From a virus, in IMG/VR virus record IMGVR_UViG_3300048597_000154, positions 1 to 42,718 of that record: a stretch of DNA of 42,718 bases; one strand, given 5' to 3'. The first letter of the stretch is position 1. Each line of letters starts with the position of its first letter. Position numbers and translations under genes: made by a program. This document shows, in pieces, positions 1-8,308 of this stretch. The notes beneath the pieces are model-generated. The model searched no databases. It worked only from the letters and a program-made list of their open reading frames with translations, and was not told the origin of the DNA.

Positions 1-522
1 CGATGATCCAGCCATCACGCGAGCCAAGGAATGCGGGGCATTCACGACGTTCAAGCGAAATAAATTGGAGCATGCGTTTCTCGCGATGAATAACGCCACG
101 GTGGGAGTATGGAAGCTCCCACCGAGGCGACAGGGACCGGTACCGCTGGCACTGTTTCTCAGCTAGTGAGGATCACCTCCTCTCACGAGTGAGTGAGTCC
201 ACCGGCCCCGTGCACGGTCAGGCGAATAGAACCGCCAGTTTCATAATGAACTCGATCAGCTTCATGATCTTTTCCTGATTCGCTGGATCGGTAATCCATT
301 CGATCAGTTGGCGAATGAGATCGCCGGGAGCGCCGGCCGGCGGATTGAAACCGGCTTGGATCGCGCAGCCGACAATCTGCTCGTCGGTGACTTTCTGACA
401 ACAGCGGAAGGCTTTCACCCAGCCGGCCGCACCGGTCCAGCCTTGTTCTTTCGCGAGTTCGGACGCAGCACGGACACGAAGCCGGAGCAGGCCGATCCGT
501 GGCGTGTCCGCCGCTCCGACGA
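1..522. repeat. Terminal direct repeat, copy 1
   Basis: By reading, these 522 bases are identical to 42073-42594, and bases 1-127 occur a third time at 42592-42718. The unit carries the 3' end of the membrane-protein gene ending at 218, a 9-bp hairpin and the first 24 codons of the exported protease gene. One copy is enough to keep both genes intact on a circle, so the other copy is either a true tandem duplication or an assembly product. The 127-base end overlap has the size of a common assembly k-mer. Confidence 0.93.
99..124. terminator. 9-bp perfect hairpin between two late genes
   Basis: CGGTGGGAG (99-107) pairs with CTCCCACCG (116-124) around an 8-base loop. It lies after the stop of the minus-strand gene at 218-697 and just before the start of the exported protease gene (position 73 in this copy, 42145 in the other). 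No T-run follows on either strand, so it may be a transcript-stabilising or attenuating hairpin rather than a classical terminator. It recurs at 42171-42196 and 42690-42715. Confidence 0.5.
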
Positions 523-697
523 CGCCCTGCACGGGTGCCTGGTCATCGACGGGGATGACAATCACGACTTCTGGTTTTTCGATATTCGGGTCTGTCTTGA
601 CCGTGAGCTTGATGCCGACCGCCGCTCCGATCGCCCCGGCGAACATCATCACGAGCGGCAGGATCGACGTTTTCCAGTTTGCTTTGAGCCATTCCAT
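218..697 (-). CDS. Membrane-anchored late protein, unknown function
   Basis: Protein of 159 residues starting MEWLKANW. I chose this ATG rather than an upstream one at 934 because AAAGG lies about 8 bases before it and the longer form would overlap the next gene in another frame. Residues about 11-31 form one hydrophobic membrane segment. The rest is soluble, ending in a short amphipathic or hydrophobic tail rich in I, M, L and F. The family is not recognised. It sits in the run of exported and membrane proteins at the end of the late operon, where holin or spanin functions would be expected, but nothing in the sequence proves that. Its 3' part is duplicated at 42290-42594. Confidence 0.75.
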   Translation of the reverse strand: MEWLKANWKTSILPLVMMFAGAIGAAVGIKLTVKTDPNIEKPEVVIVIPVDDQAPVQGVVGAADTPRIGLLRLRVRAASELAKEQGWTGAAGWVKAFRCCQKVTDEQIVGCAIQAGFNPPAGAPGDLIRQLIEWITDPANQEKIMKLIEFIMKLAVLFA

Positions 698-734
698 AAC
701 AGAGACCTTTCGTGTGGTCGGATCGTGTGAGTGA

Positions 735-1532
735 TTACTGACAGCCGCCGCCGAACAACCGGCCGAAGATGCGGCCGAGCAGTCGCGGGCGATTCTGCCA
801 GAACGAGCGAATCGGCTGTGAAGCCGCGACGGGTGCATCGTCGGCCATCGCCACTGGCGACTTGACGACGACCGCGAATTGCTGCGGTTCGTCTGTAACT
901 TCGACATTGACGGGCACCATCTGGCAGACGCCATTGATGCACTGCTGGACGTACCGCGTCTCGTACCGCTTCACCTTGACCGGTTCGGGCTGGGGCAGCG
1001 GCTCGTTGTCGGCGTCGGCTTCTTCGGCGGATTCCGTCGAGCCGAACGAGATGAAGAATTCCGTATCGGCAGACGCGATGCCAGTTCCGCTTGGCTGTTT
1101 CGGTTGCTCTTTCTTCGCATCATCGACCATCGACTTGAGCAGCTCCGCCGATGGGGTGACATTGACGCTCGCTTTCCGGTCGCACTTCCCGCCGATCCGA
1201 CAGGTGAACACGATGCACTTTGCGTCCTTCGATTCGGGGTACTCCTTGACCGAACAGTGAACGACATCGACGGCCTTGAGCGTGTCAGCGGGTGGCTTCG
1301 TATCGATCCAGAGAACCAATGGCTTGGCCTGTACTGAGGCCCGCTCTTTTGCTTTGCCCAGATCGTTCATCACGGGTGGGCCAGAGGCGATGGCCCGCGT
1401 GTCTAAGTCGGCTGCTTTTGCCAGGGCGAGAGCTGCGGCAGCTTTGGCCTTGGATTTTTCCTTTTGCTTGTCGACCGAGAATGCCGGGGTCGCGATCAGG
1501 ATCGTCGCGGCAAGTACGAACAGAGACTGCAT
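735..1532 (-). CDS. Secreted protein with Cys motifs, unknown function
   Basis: 265 residues with a clear N-terminal signal peptide (MQSLFVLAATILIATPAFS). The ATG at 1532 was chosen over an upstream one at 1571 because AAAGGA precedes it and the signal peptide then starts at residue 1. An Ala/Lys-rich stretch follows. A middle region with several Cys (VHCSV, CIVFTCRIGGKC) suggests a small disulfide or thioredoxin-like fold, but no CxxC active site is obvious. Near the C-terminus there is a YVQQCINGVC element and a basic, Gly-rich tail (RIFGRLFGGGCQ). It lies between two other short genes of the putative lysis or surface cluster. The family is not recognised. Confidence 0.75.
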   Translation of the reverse strand: MQSLFVLAATILIATPAFSVDKQKEKSKAKAAAALALAKAADLDTRAIASGPPVMNDLGKAKERASVQAKPLVLWIDTKPPADTLKAVDVVHCSVKEYPESKDAKCIVFTCRIGGKCDRKASVNVTPSAELLKSMVDDAKKEQPKQPSGTGIASADTEFFISFGSTESAEEADADNEPLPQPEPVKVKRYETRYVQQCINGVCQMVPVNVEVTDEPQQFAVVVKSPVAMADDAPVAASQPIRSFWQNRPRLLGRIFGRLFGGGCQ

Positions 1533-1548
1533 CGCATTGTCCTTTGTG

Positions 1549-1860
1549 TTATCGGTCCGCGTCTGGGGCAATTACGCCTTGCCGCCTCATTCGGACCACG
1601 TTCAAGAAACCCATTGCACACCACGACAAGGGCAGGTCGGTGTTGTGTTCCCAGCAGGGCCGTTCTCTCGCCGGTCGAAACCAGCCGAGTTGAGAGGCCG
1701 CAATTTTCAGTGACTCCAATCGCGATCGGTCATCCGCCCACCATTCGCCCTCCGCGATCGTCGCGTAGTTCGGGCACTGATCGATCACGAACGCGGCCAG
1801 CGTCGGGTGATTCCGTTCCGACCAACCGCCGAGCCAAGCCATCAGCAGGGCGAGAATCAT
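1549..1860 (-). CDS. Small late protein, unknown function
   Basis: 103 residues starting MILALLMAWLGGWSERNH. AAGGAG lies 7 bases before the ATG at 1860, which decides this start over the longer reading frame that would run into the protease gene. The first 13 residues are hydrophobic and could be a short signal or membrane anchor. The body is rich in Trp and contains three Cys. The gene begins 10 bases after the stop of the papain-like protease, so the two are probably cotranslated. No family is recognised. A partner or inhibitor of the protease is possible, as is a lysis accessory factor, both by position only. Confidence 0.7.
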   Translation of the reverse strand: MILALLMAWLGGWSERNHPTLAAFVIDQCPNYATIAEGEWWADDRSRLESLKIAASQLGWFRPARERPCWEHNTDLPLSWCAMGFLNVVRMRRQGVIAPDADR

Positions 1861-1870
1861 GGCCGTCTCC

Positions 1871-3022
1871 TTACGGGGCCAGCGGGTGATCGACGCCGGC
1901 GAACAGTTCCTTCTGCGGACGCGGGGCATTGATCCAGAAGTCGGGTAGTCTTCGGGCCGGGAAGCCAACAGCGTCGCTGAACGCGATGGCATCACCTTCG
2001 CGGAACATGCGGTCAGCCGTGGCGTACTCGACAAAGAAGCAGCCGGAGTCAGGAATGTTCTTGCCGCCCTTCGGCCCGCGGTGGACACTGTCGCCCCACG
2101 AATTCATCAGCAGGAACCCCTTGCGGTTGCCGACGGTGACTCGCCCGAGAATCGCCGTGCAGTGGCTCCACGAGCCGGACGCCCGAACGAATCCGTCCTG
2201 GTCCCGGTTCCACGGTCCGCGCGAACCGAAGCCGAGTTGGGCTCCGACGGCAATCGGGTAGCCCTGACCGATGGCTTTCCAAGCCTCGTCAGCATTGCGG
2301 ACGAACGTGATTCCCTTGACTGGTGATTCGCGGGCGACGGTTTCAAGATTGTCCGGCACGCCGGTCGAACCGAGCTTGCGGCAGAGACGAGTCGAGTACG
2401 CGGACAGGTCGAGGTCGCCGTAGACGCCGCGGGGCACGACGCCCCACTTCTTGACGAACTCACCGGCCCAGGCGGTGACGCTGCCGTCGCCACGGATCCG
2501 GCCGCCGCCGACTTCCACGCGGGAGCCGCCGTAAATCACTTCTTGCACGAGGTCGCGGTATTCGGGCGGCGGCAGGCCCGCGTTCATCGCGTTCGCGATT
2601 TGAATCAGAAGCAGATGTTCGATGGCCGTCGCCGTGCCGAATGAGACACACGAGCCGACGTCGCCCTGGTTGCGTATCGGAAGCCACGAGCCGAGAACAG
2701 CAACAGCGGCATCGGTGAGCAGCACATCCTTCGTATCGTCGCCCTGCACGGCGCGGCCGGCCGGCGTGTCGCCGAAGTAAATCTGACCGACGGGCAGGGA
2801 CGCTTTGACGGCTTCGCGGGCGTCGCGGTCATCGACCCATCCGCCATAGAACTTCTCGCCGGCATCGCCTTCCGCGACAGGTTCGGGCAGCGGGCCCGAT
2901 GGGTTGACGACAACCGGCGGGCGGACCACCAGAGCGATGACAATCGCGCAGATGACAATCATCGCACCAGTCAATACCGCGATTGCAATGGTCTGCTTCT
3001 TATCCTGTCGATCCGAAGTCAT
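1871..3022 (-). CDS. Membrane-anchored papain-like cysteine protease
   Basis: 383 residues. Residues about 11-33 are a single N-terminal membrane segment, placing the catalytic domain outside the cytoplasm. The C1-type catalytic set is complete: Q119 and C125 in NQGDVGSCVSF, H287 in SWSHCTAI and N307 in MNSWGDS. Papain-fold enzymes cleave peptide bonds. The gene is late, downstream of the tail spike and flanked by small membrane or exported proteins, which is where phages usually keep holin and endolysin. No muramidase, amidase or transglycosylase was found in the window, so a lytic role against a protein-rich planctomycete envelope is an attractive inference. Alternatives are processing of virion proteins or host-surface attack. 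Confidence 0.88.
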   Translation of the reverse strand: MTSDRQDKKQTIAIAVLTGAMIVICAIVIALVVRPPVVVNPSGPLPEPVAEGDAGEKFYGGWVDDRDAREAVKASLPVGQIYFGDTPAGRAVQGDDTKDVLLTDAAVAVLGSWLPIRNQGDVGSCVSFGTATAIEHLLLIQIANAMNAGLPPPEYRDLVQEVIYGGSRVEVGGGRIRGDGSVTAWAGEFVKKWGVVPRGVYGDLDLSAYSTRLCRKLGSTGVPDNLETVARESPVKGITFVRNADEAWKAIGQGYPIAVGAQLGFGSRGPWNRDQDGFVRASGSWSHCTAILGRVTVGNRKGFLLMNSWGDSVHRGPKGGKNIPDSGCFFVEYATADRMFREGDAIAFSDAVGFPARRLPDFWINAPRPQKELFAGVDHPLAP

Positions 3023-3052
3023 GAATAAACCTCATTTGAATGAATGGATAAA

Positions 3053-3178
3053 TCAGTCGCCGATGTTCCAACGCGGTACCGGCTGCGAGCATTTGAAAGA
3101 CACGACCAGGCAGACCACCATCAAGGCGTACCAAGCGATGACTTCCCACGCAGGTGGCTTTCCCCCGAATCGTCTCAT
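3053..3178 (-). CDS. Small single-span membrane protein
   Basis: 41 residues. The ATG overlaps the stop of the upstream gene by four bases (ATGA, 3175-3178), pointing to translational coupling. The segment WEVIAWYALMVVCLVVSF is a membrane helix with charged or polar ends, and a Cys follows directly. Size and position next to the papain-like protease fit a holin, a pinholin or a small lipoprotein, but no family can be assigned. The gene is short enough to be missed by length cut-offs. Confidence 0.65.
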   Translation of the reverse strand: MRRFGGKPPAWEVIAWYALMVVCLVVSFKCSQPVPRWNIGD

Positions 3179-3774
3179 TTCGAAACCTCATCAAGGGCGG
3201 CTTCGATACGGGCGAAGGCAGCGGTTGCACCAGACCGGATTGCGGGGTCGAGCGTGGTATCCGGCGACTTCAAGACAGCGGTGAGTTCTTCGCTGATGAC
3301 CTTGCGGACAGCCGGCAAACGGTCGGCCGCAAGCGATGCCCCAGCCGCACGCACGCGAGCGATCAACTGGCCAACCGTTGTCAGTGTTGGATCGTCGGCC
3401 AGCTTCTGCTCGACCGCGACCGAGTACAGCGCCGACAGCTTCCCCGCGTCGGCTTTCTTGTCGGCCAGAGTGCCAGGATCGGCCGCGAACGCCGTTGCGA
3501 TCTTTGCCTTGAGCGGATCGTTCACAGGCGGTGGCGAGGGCGGGATTGGAACGGGTACGCCGTTGATTTCCGCAAGCCGCTTCTGCAAATCAAGCAAACG
3601 AGTATTGATCTCGGCGGTCAGATCGTTGGCGAGTTTCGAGAGTTCAACTTGCTGTTTTTTCGTCGCGGCGAGTTTATCGAGCAACGAGTCTACCGACGCC
3701 GGCTCCTGGGCGACGGCCGACGATGCGACCATAAGCAGGATAACCATCGCCGACATCGTTTTCGTAACACGCAT
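3175..3774 (-). CDS. Exported coiled-coil protein
   Basis: 199 residues. It has a signal peptide at residues 1-22 (MRVTKTMSAMVILLMVASSA, with a likely cut after AVA). A heptad-rich coiled coil follows at about 26-70, then a short Pro-rich linker (VPVPIPPSPPP) and a second helical domain. GGGGAG precedes the ATG. It is the first gene after the tail spike and is coupled to the small membrane protein downstream. The architecture (export signal plus periplasmic helices) resembles spanin-like or cell-surface proteins, but there is no sequence evidence for either role. Confidence 0.75.
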   Translation of the reverse strand: MRVTKTMSAMVILLMVASSAVAQEPASVDSLLDKLAATKKQQVELSKLANDLTAEINTRLLDLQKRLAEINGVPVPIPPSPPPVNDPLKAKIATAFAADPGTLADKKADAGKLSALYSVAVEQKLADDPTLTTVGQLIARVRAAGASLAADRLPAVRKVISEELTAVLKSPDTTLDPAIRSGATAAFARIEAALDEVSK

Positions 3775-3820
3775 TGAACTCCCCTCGAAACAGATAATGA
3801 AGCCAGGTTGGCCAAGAGGA

Positions 3821-6208
3821 TCATCCAGCGACGACTCGGCCGGTCTTACGTCGCATGATCACCCGATCGTCACCATTCGGCTGGTAGACCAGATCGACGG
3901 TGCCCCAGCTTCCGGGAATCATGGCCGCCGTGTGAGCCGAGGTGACAACGGCCCGGATCGTCCAGGCGTCGGCATCGACGACGAGAACGTTCTCGGCGTC
4001 CTCGTGATCGAAAACGAGCGGAGCGGACAGGCCGAACCCGGTGTAGACGACACTCCATTCGTCTTCGGCCGTTGGATCAACCGGGACATCGTCCGCACTG
4101 AAAAGCCAGTCACGCCCCTCACCAACGGCGATTATTTCGGTCTCTCCGTACGGCACGGATGATGGGGCGGTCGTGTCGAACCCAATCGCTCGCACACCAA
4201 TGACTTCGTCTTCGCTGGGCAACGGCACCGCGGATCGACGAGGTCCGATGGCATTCCGGCCGGAGCGGGGCAAGCCGTCGGCGTCGTATTCGAGGGCGTG
4301 TTCTTCGCCGCCGAACGTGACGTACGAATCGGTGTCGAGCACCAAGTCGTCGGGCACACCTTTGCCGCCGATTTCTTGAAACACTTTGTAGGACGGGTCT
4401 TTCGTCGTGTAGTCGCCGCCGGCAATCAAACTGTTGACGAAATAGCGGCTCATCCCGCTGTACGCGCACTCTTCCGTGTTGAAGCCGAACCACACGGCAT
4501 TGTGGTAAAGATTCACCCGCCGCACGGGGCTGGATCGGTTCAGAAAGACGCAGCGGTTCGCGATGTAGCTTGCCCCCGGCGATGTCCCTTGCGAGCGCTG
4601 GTGGCTCACCCAGGCGAACTGACCGGCCAAGACATTTTTCGTTTCAAAAAGGCAATGAAACATGCTGGCGAGAATGCTCGCGACGGGGGTGTACCAACTG
4701 GTGATGTCCGACGCGGGCCTGGATGAGTCGAGTCCGCAATCCACACTGATCGTGCAGTTGATGTGATTCGAGGTGAGCATCCCGGCATTGATCGGATTCC
4801 CGGCATTCGTGAGCGAACCGAGTTGCGTCATCCCGACGTAAGAATTGATGATGAATTGAGCATCGCCAAGTCCGCTGGCCGACCATTTATTCAGTGAGTC
4901 GAAGTGGCCTTCGTTGATGTACTTTTGCCGGTGCGGGATAGAGCAGTTTACGATAAAGTGCCGGCACGCCTCGATGTCCGTCCCGGCATCGCTCATATCC
5001 CCGAAGCCGCCGAAGTTGGTGATTTGGCCCGGCGTCGCCGTCGCGTGGCACTCATAAATCACGTCGAGCAGCGTGACGTAAGGTGCCCCGCTCGTGTGCG
5101 AAATAAAGGCCGTCCCGCCGTCGAGCGCATCCGGCCGCGGGATGTAGCCACCGAGCACCGCGACGTGCGAGCAGAACATTTCCGTTCCGCCTTCGAGACT
5201 GTTCGCGGTGATGAGGACGGCCCCGCCTTGCGACGATTGCCAGCCGACCGAGCAGTTATCCACAAACAGAATCACGCCTTCGTACGAAGGCTGCGAGCCG
5301 GAGCCGGACGCGGTGACGATATGATGCCGCGAGCAGTAGGTGATGCAGGAGTCGAGGACGTACAGCGTCGCGTCGCCATATCCCCGCAGGTGGATCGCAT
5401 TGCCCGCGGTGCCGTCTGCTCCGTAAGGGCCGATGCAGACGCCCGATATTTCCACGCCGACGACCGCGACTTTGCCCGTCGCGAGCACGCCCGTCGTGTT
5501 GTTGTTCCCGATCATCGCCTGTGTGAACGTCGGGTCTGGCGTGAGGCATTCGTAATATTCGAGCAGTTGCGAGCGAGTCGTATAAGGCCGGAAGTAGAGC
5601 CGGCCGTCGCCGGCATGATTGACCCAGCACGTTCCAGGGGCCGCATCGACTTCGGCGATTGACGAGACGTGCCGGAAGGCCACGTCCTTACGGCCGTACA
5701 GGCGGATTGTGTACCACGATTCCGCGCCCGGCTTGGCGACGCTGTAGGTGTTCGCGAACGCATCGGCGCGAGTGACCGACGTCTCAAACGAACTCAACTG
5801 GACCGGCGTCTTCCAGCGGTTGAAGAACGGCAAGCCGAGCGTCTGATCGCCGTAGTTCGTGACCGCGACGTTGTACTTACCGGAGAAATCCAGCTTCCCC
5901 TCGCCGGCCGTATCGGGCTGCCAGATGTCGCCGCACTTGAACTTGAGCACGAGGCCGGAAACATCGTTGCTCCACGCCGCCAGAATCGCCTGCGCGGCTC
6001 CGATGGTTTTCTTCGGCGTGGCGTCTGTCAGTCCGTCGTTTGCATCCAGGCCCGATGTCGAGAAGTAATAGACCGTCTCGCCTTCGAGCATCGCGAGAGC
6101 TTCCGCCCGGCGTGTGCGGCGGAAGGTTTCACACCAACGAAGGAATTCAACCGTCGTGCATTTCGGCACGGTGGCGAGCTCGGGAATGTCGTAATAAAAA
6201 TTGCTCAT
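3821..6208 (-). CDS. Tail spike / receptor-binding protein, beta-helix
   Basis: 795 residues. After a short N-terminal segment the motif YYFSTSGLDANDGLTDATPK marks the start of a right-handed beta-helix of the pectate-lyase type, as found in many phage tail spikes and polysaccharide depolymerases. The central 500 residues are rich in short beta-strand repeats with N, C and G turns. The last 150 residues look like a separate beta-sandwich. It is by far the largest tail gene and lies at the distal end of the tail operon, right before the exported-protein cluster. It probably recognises or degrades a surface glycan of the host. The substrate cannot be read from the sequence. Confidence 0.8.
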   Translation of the reverse strand: MSNFYYDIPELATVPKCTTVEFLRWCETFRRTRRAEALAMLEGETVYYFSTSGLDANDGLTDATPKKTIGAAQAILAAWSNDVSGLVLKFKCGDIWQPDTAGEGKLDFSGKYNVAVTNYGDQTLGLPFFNRWKTPVQLSSFETSVTRADAFANTYSVAKPGAESWYTIRLYGRKDVAFRHVSSIAEVDAAPGTCWVNHAGDGRLYFRPYTTRSQLLEYYECLTPDPTFTQAMIGNNNTTGVLATGKVAVVGVEISGVCIGPYGADGTAGNAIHLRGYGDATLYVLDSCITYCSRHHIVTASGSGSQPSYEGVILFVDNCSVGWQSSQGGAVLITANSLEGGTEMFCSHVAVLGGYIPRPDALDGGTAFISHTSGAPYVTLLDVIYECHATATPGQITNFGGFGDMSDAGTDIEACRHFIVNCSIPHRQKYINEGHFDSLNKWSASGLGDAQFIINSYVGMTQLGSLTNAGNPINAGMLTSNHINCTISVDCGLDSSRPASDITSWYTPVASILASMFHCLFETKNVLAGQFAWVSHQRSQGTSPGASYIANRCVFLNRSSPVRRVNLYHNAVWFGFNTEECAYSGMSRYFVNSLIAGGDYTTKDPSYKVFQEIGGKGVPDDLVLDTDSYVTFGGEEHALEYDADGLPRSGRNAIGPRRSAVPLPSEDEVIGVRAIGFDTTAPSSVPYGETEIIAVGEGRDWLFSADDVPVDPTAEDEWSVVYTGFGLSAPLVFDHEDAENVLVVDADAWTIRAVVTSAHTAAMIPGSWGTVDLVYQPNGDDRVIMRRKTGRVVAG

Positions 6209-6216
6209 TTCCTCGC

Positions 6217-6936
6217 CTATGGTGCCCTGGCCGCGAGATAGGCCCGCAGCAGATCCCGCTCTGCAACTGGCATCACTCCCGTTCCGCAGCAGTAGGCGTA
6301 AAGTCGGTTTGAACGATTCGCCGGACTGCCGGCCCGCGCGCCGACCGTGACGGCTGTCAAGTTCGTAGTGCCGGCATTGCCGGTGGTGTAGGTGCCCATC
6401 AGGTCAATGACGGAACTCGCGCCGTTGAAGATCCCGCCGGCCACAACGGTATTCGCCGCCGTGACGGTGTTGCTCGAATTCAGTGTCACCCCGGCTCGGA
6501 TGCCGAACGTCGTCGGGTCGGCCCCGTTGCGAACGCAGTAGCCCGCATTGACCGTCTGGCCATCGAATAAGGTGCCGCTCGCCGCCAGCACGAGGCCGAC
6601 CGCGTAGGCCCAATAAGGCTGATTCAAAGCGACCGTTCGCCCGAATGTGTCGTCGGTGCCGTCGTATTCAAGCCACCAGTAATTGCCGGAATTGCGGAGC
6701 GTGGGCCGGGTCGCATCGGACGGGGCAGTGAAATCGACGCCCGAGAACGGGCACGTCGCCACGCGGACAAGGTCTCCGTCCGCCACGGCCGCGGTCGTCT
6801 TGCCGGAATCCTGCCAGAGCTTTCCCTGCTCACGGGACAATGCAACGAAGACGCCGGAATTGAAACCGGTCGCTTTCGCCGGCGTCCAAGCGCCGCCAAG
6901 TGCAAGCCCGGTTCCTAGTCCTAGTCCAAGCCGCAT
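6217..6936 (-). CDS. Tail-associated protein, lectin-like fold likely
   Basis: 239 residues from the ATG at 6936 (MRLGLGLG). The frame stays open to a TTG at 7011, which would overlap the previous gene by 14 bases, so the start is uncertain. After a Gly-rich N-terminus the segment LWQDSGKTTAAVADGDLVRV and several later YWAYAV and IFNGA strands resemble concanavalin/LamG-like beta-sandwich domains attached to phage tails. The stop lies 8 bases before the tail spike ATG, so it is probably a structural partner of the spike. No enzyme residues are recognised. Confidence 0.7.
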   Translation of the reverse strand: MRLGLGLGTGLALGGAWTPAKATGFNSGVFVALSREQGKLWQDSGKTTAAVADGDLVRVATCPFSGVDFTAPSDATRPTLRNSGNYWWLEYDGTDDTFGRTVALNQPYWAYAVGLVLAASGTLFDGQTVNAGYCVRNGADPTTFGIRAGVTLNSSNTVTAANTVVAGGIFNGASSVIDLMGTYTTGNAGTTNLTAVTVGARAGSPANRSNRLYAYCCGTGVMPVAERDLLRAYLAARAP

Positions 6937-6997
6937 TCCGGATCCCGTGAGTAGTACGACGAGCCAACAATTCTTCTGGCCTACCCCGCCTGATTCG

Positions 6998-7291
6998 CTA
7001 AACGACGGCAAGGAACCGAGTGACGGACGTCCCCGTCGAAAGAATGCGTTTCACTGCAAATGGAATTCGATTGTTGAGAGCGACGAGGTCGGCCTCGAGG
7101 AATGTCACCGTCTCACCGTCAACGCCGATGACAACGGCCGTTCCCGCGGTGAGGGCGTAAAGTTCAATCGCAGGGTTGGCCAGGTCAGCCGTGTCGCTGA
7201 ACGACGTGACGATGACCCCGCCGGTGCCGGTGAGCAGTTCTTCCGGGTGGTTGCCTTTGGTCGCCTTGAACTCGTCGAGCGTCAGTGCCAT
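6998..7291 (-). CDS. Small late structural protein, unknown
   Basis: 97 residues (MALTLDEFKATKGNHPEELL). The pattern is short hydrophobic strands alternating with Gly and Asp (AVVIGVDGETVTFLEADL), suggesting a small beta-rich domain such as a tail or decoration module. It is preceded by an AT-rich 174-bp gap and so may be the first gene of a sub-transcript covering the tail spike and lysis genes. The family is not recognised. Confidence 0.65.
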   Translation of the reverse strand: MALTLDEFKATKGNHPEELLTGTGGVIVTSFSDTADLANPAIELYALTAGTAVVIGVDGETVTFLEADLVALNNRIPFAVKRILSTGTSVTRFLAVV

Positions 7292-7465
7292 CGCTCACAC
7301 CCCGCGAATGGGAATCGTTCAACGCGAACGGGTTGAATTCTTATAATTACATTGATGGGCGTATATTGAAATGATAATTGATATGTACTTGCATATGTAT
7401 GATATATGTATATCGGGCCGGTATTGATGCTGATGCCGGACCTAATCTGAAGACTCGCTGTAGTG
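7292..7465. promoter_or_regulatory. AT-rich gap, possible internal late promoter
   Basis: This 174-bp gap is strikingly AT-rich inside a GC-rich operon (stretches such as TGATATATGTATATC). It separates two structural genes on the minus strand. It contains TATA-like hexamers and a short inverted repeat, TTCAAC/GTTGAA, around 7318-7337. I cannot align a convincing -35/-10 pair. It may carry a promoter for the phage-encoded sigma factor or a transcript-processing site. Confidence 0.35.
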
Positions 7466-8293
7466 TTAGGCTGGCGGCTGTCCGCCCAGGCACGTCATCG
7501 CGAAGCCGGCCGCGACGGTCGTTCCAATCGTCACGTTCAATTTGTAACCTTCAGGCAGAATCAGACTGGCGAAGTCAATCTCCTGCTCGGCCTGCTCCGC
7601 CGTTTCGGACAGGGTCGTCGCTGGCAAGGTGATTTCCTGATACAGCGAGTTATTCGTTGGCGTCGCGTTCGTGCTGCCATTGTTAATAAACACGCGGGCG
7701 ACCGTCGCGACGTTCGTCCCGAGCGGGCAGAATCGCAACTTGCACGGGTACCCCTGATTCGCGGCCGTCGCGGTGAACATCGTCACGACTGTGCCGGTGC
7801 CGTCCTTCGCTGTGTTCGCGGTCGTGATCGTGCCGAATGTCGCGTCCGGCTTGTCATAAGCTGCGTTGTTCTTGGCGATGATCGAGGCGTAGTATCCGGC
7901 CGCGACAGTCGTGCCAAGGGAGATGTTGATCGACCAGCCCTTCGGCACCTGAAGATTTAGCGGAAGGACGATCGTTGCGATGTCGTCATCCGCCGCGGCG
8001 GTCGTAGCGGGCAGCCCCACCTCGGCAATTAGAATGTTGTTCGCGGCCGTCCCTGACGAACTACCGTTGTTGAGGAACACCCGACAGACTGAGGCGACGT
8101 TCGTACCGACCGCCTGGAGACGCAGTTTGTAGGCGTATGTGCCGAAGTCGGAATCGGACGTCAGGATCGTCGTCACGCCAGCCGTGCCGTCGCGGGCGGC
8201 ATTGCCTGTCAGAATCGGGCCGGGCGCTCCGCCGTTGCCGTCAGTTGAGGCGTAGAAAATCGATCCGGATGCGTCAGGGCTGGTCGTTGCCAT
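7466..8293 (-). CDS. Structural protein with internally duplicated domain
   Basis: 275 residues made of two related units of about 125 residues. Each has a DGTxxVxT entry, a YxxKLRxxxxGTNVA strand, an RVFxNNGS turn, an LPATT segment and a GTTVAAG exit. The first unit spans about 34-150 and the second about 160-270. The start is an ATG with AAGGAG about 12 bases upstream. The duplicated, Gly/Thr-rich beta pattern fits a tail or capsid surface protein. Position between the distal tail genes and the spike supports a tail-tip or fibre role. Confidence 0.75.
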   Translation of the reverse strand: MATTSPDASGSIFYASTDGNGGAPGPILTGNAARDGTAGVTTILTSDSDFGTYAYKLRLQAVGTNVASVCRVFLNNGSSSGTAANNILIAEVGLPATTAAADDDIATIVLPLNLQVPKGWSINISLGTTVAAGYYASIIAKNNAAYDKPDATFGTITTANTAKDGTGTVVTMFTATAANQGYPCKLRFCPLGTNVATVARVFINNGSTNATPTNNSLYQEITLPATTLSETAEQAEQEIDFASLILPEGYKLNVTIGTTVAAGFAMTCLGGQPPA

Positions 8294-8308
8294 ATGTGTA
8301 CTCGCTCC

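Noticed and set aside
1-522. Terminal repeats as T7-type direct terminal repeats of a linear genome
   Set aside because: The extra 127-base overlap makes copies 1 and 2 directly adjacent on the circle and the joint falls inside two genes, which is not how packaging repeats appear in an assembly.
735-3774. Classical endolysin/holin/spanin set
   Set aside because: No lysozyme, amidase, transglycosylase or peptidoglycan-binding motif was found; only position suggests lysis.
3044-4162. 372-codon plus-strand ORF
   Set aside because: Antisense to the exported coiled-coil and tail-spike genes, with shadow-frame composition and no domain pattern.
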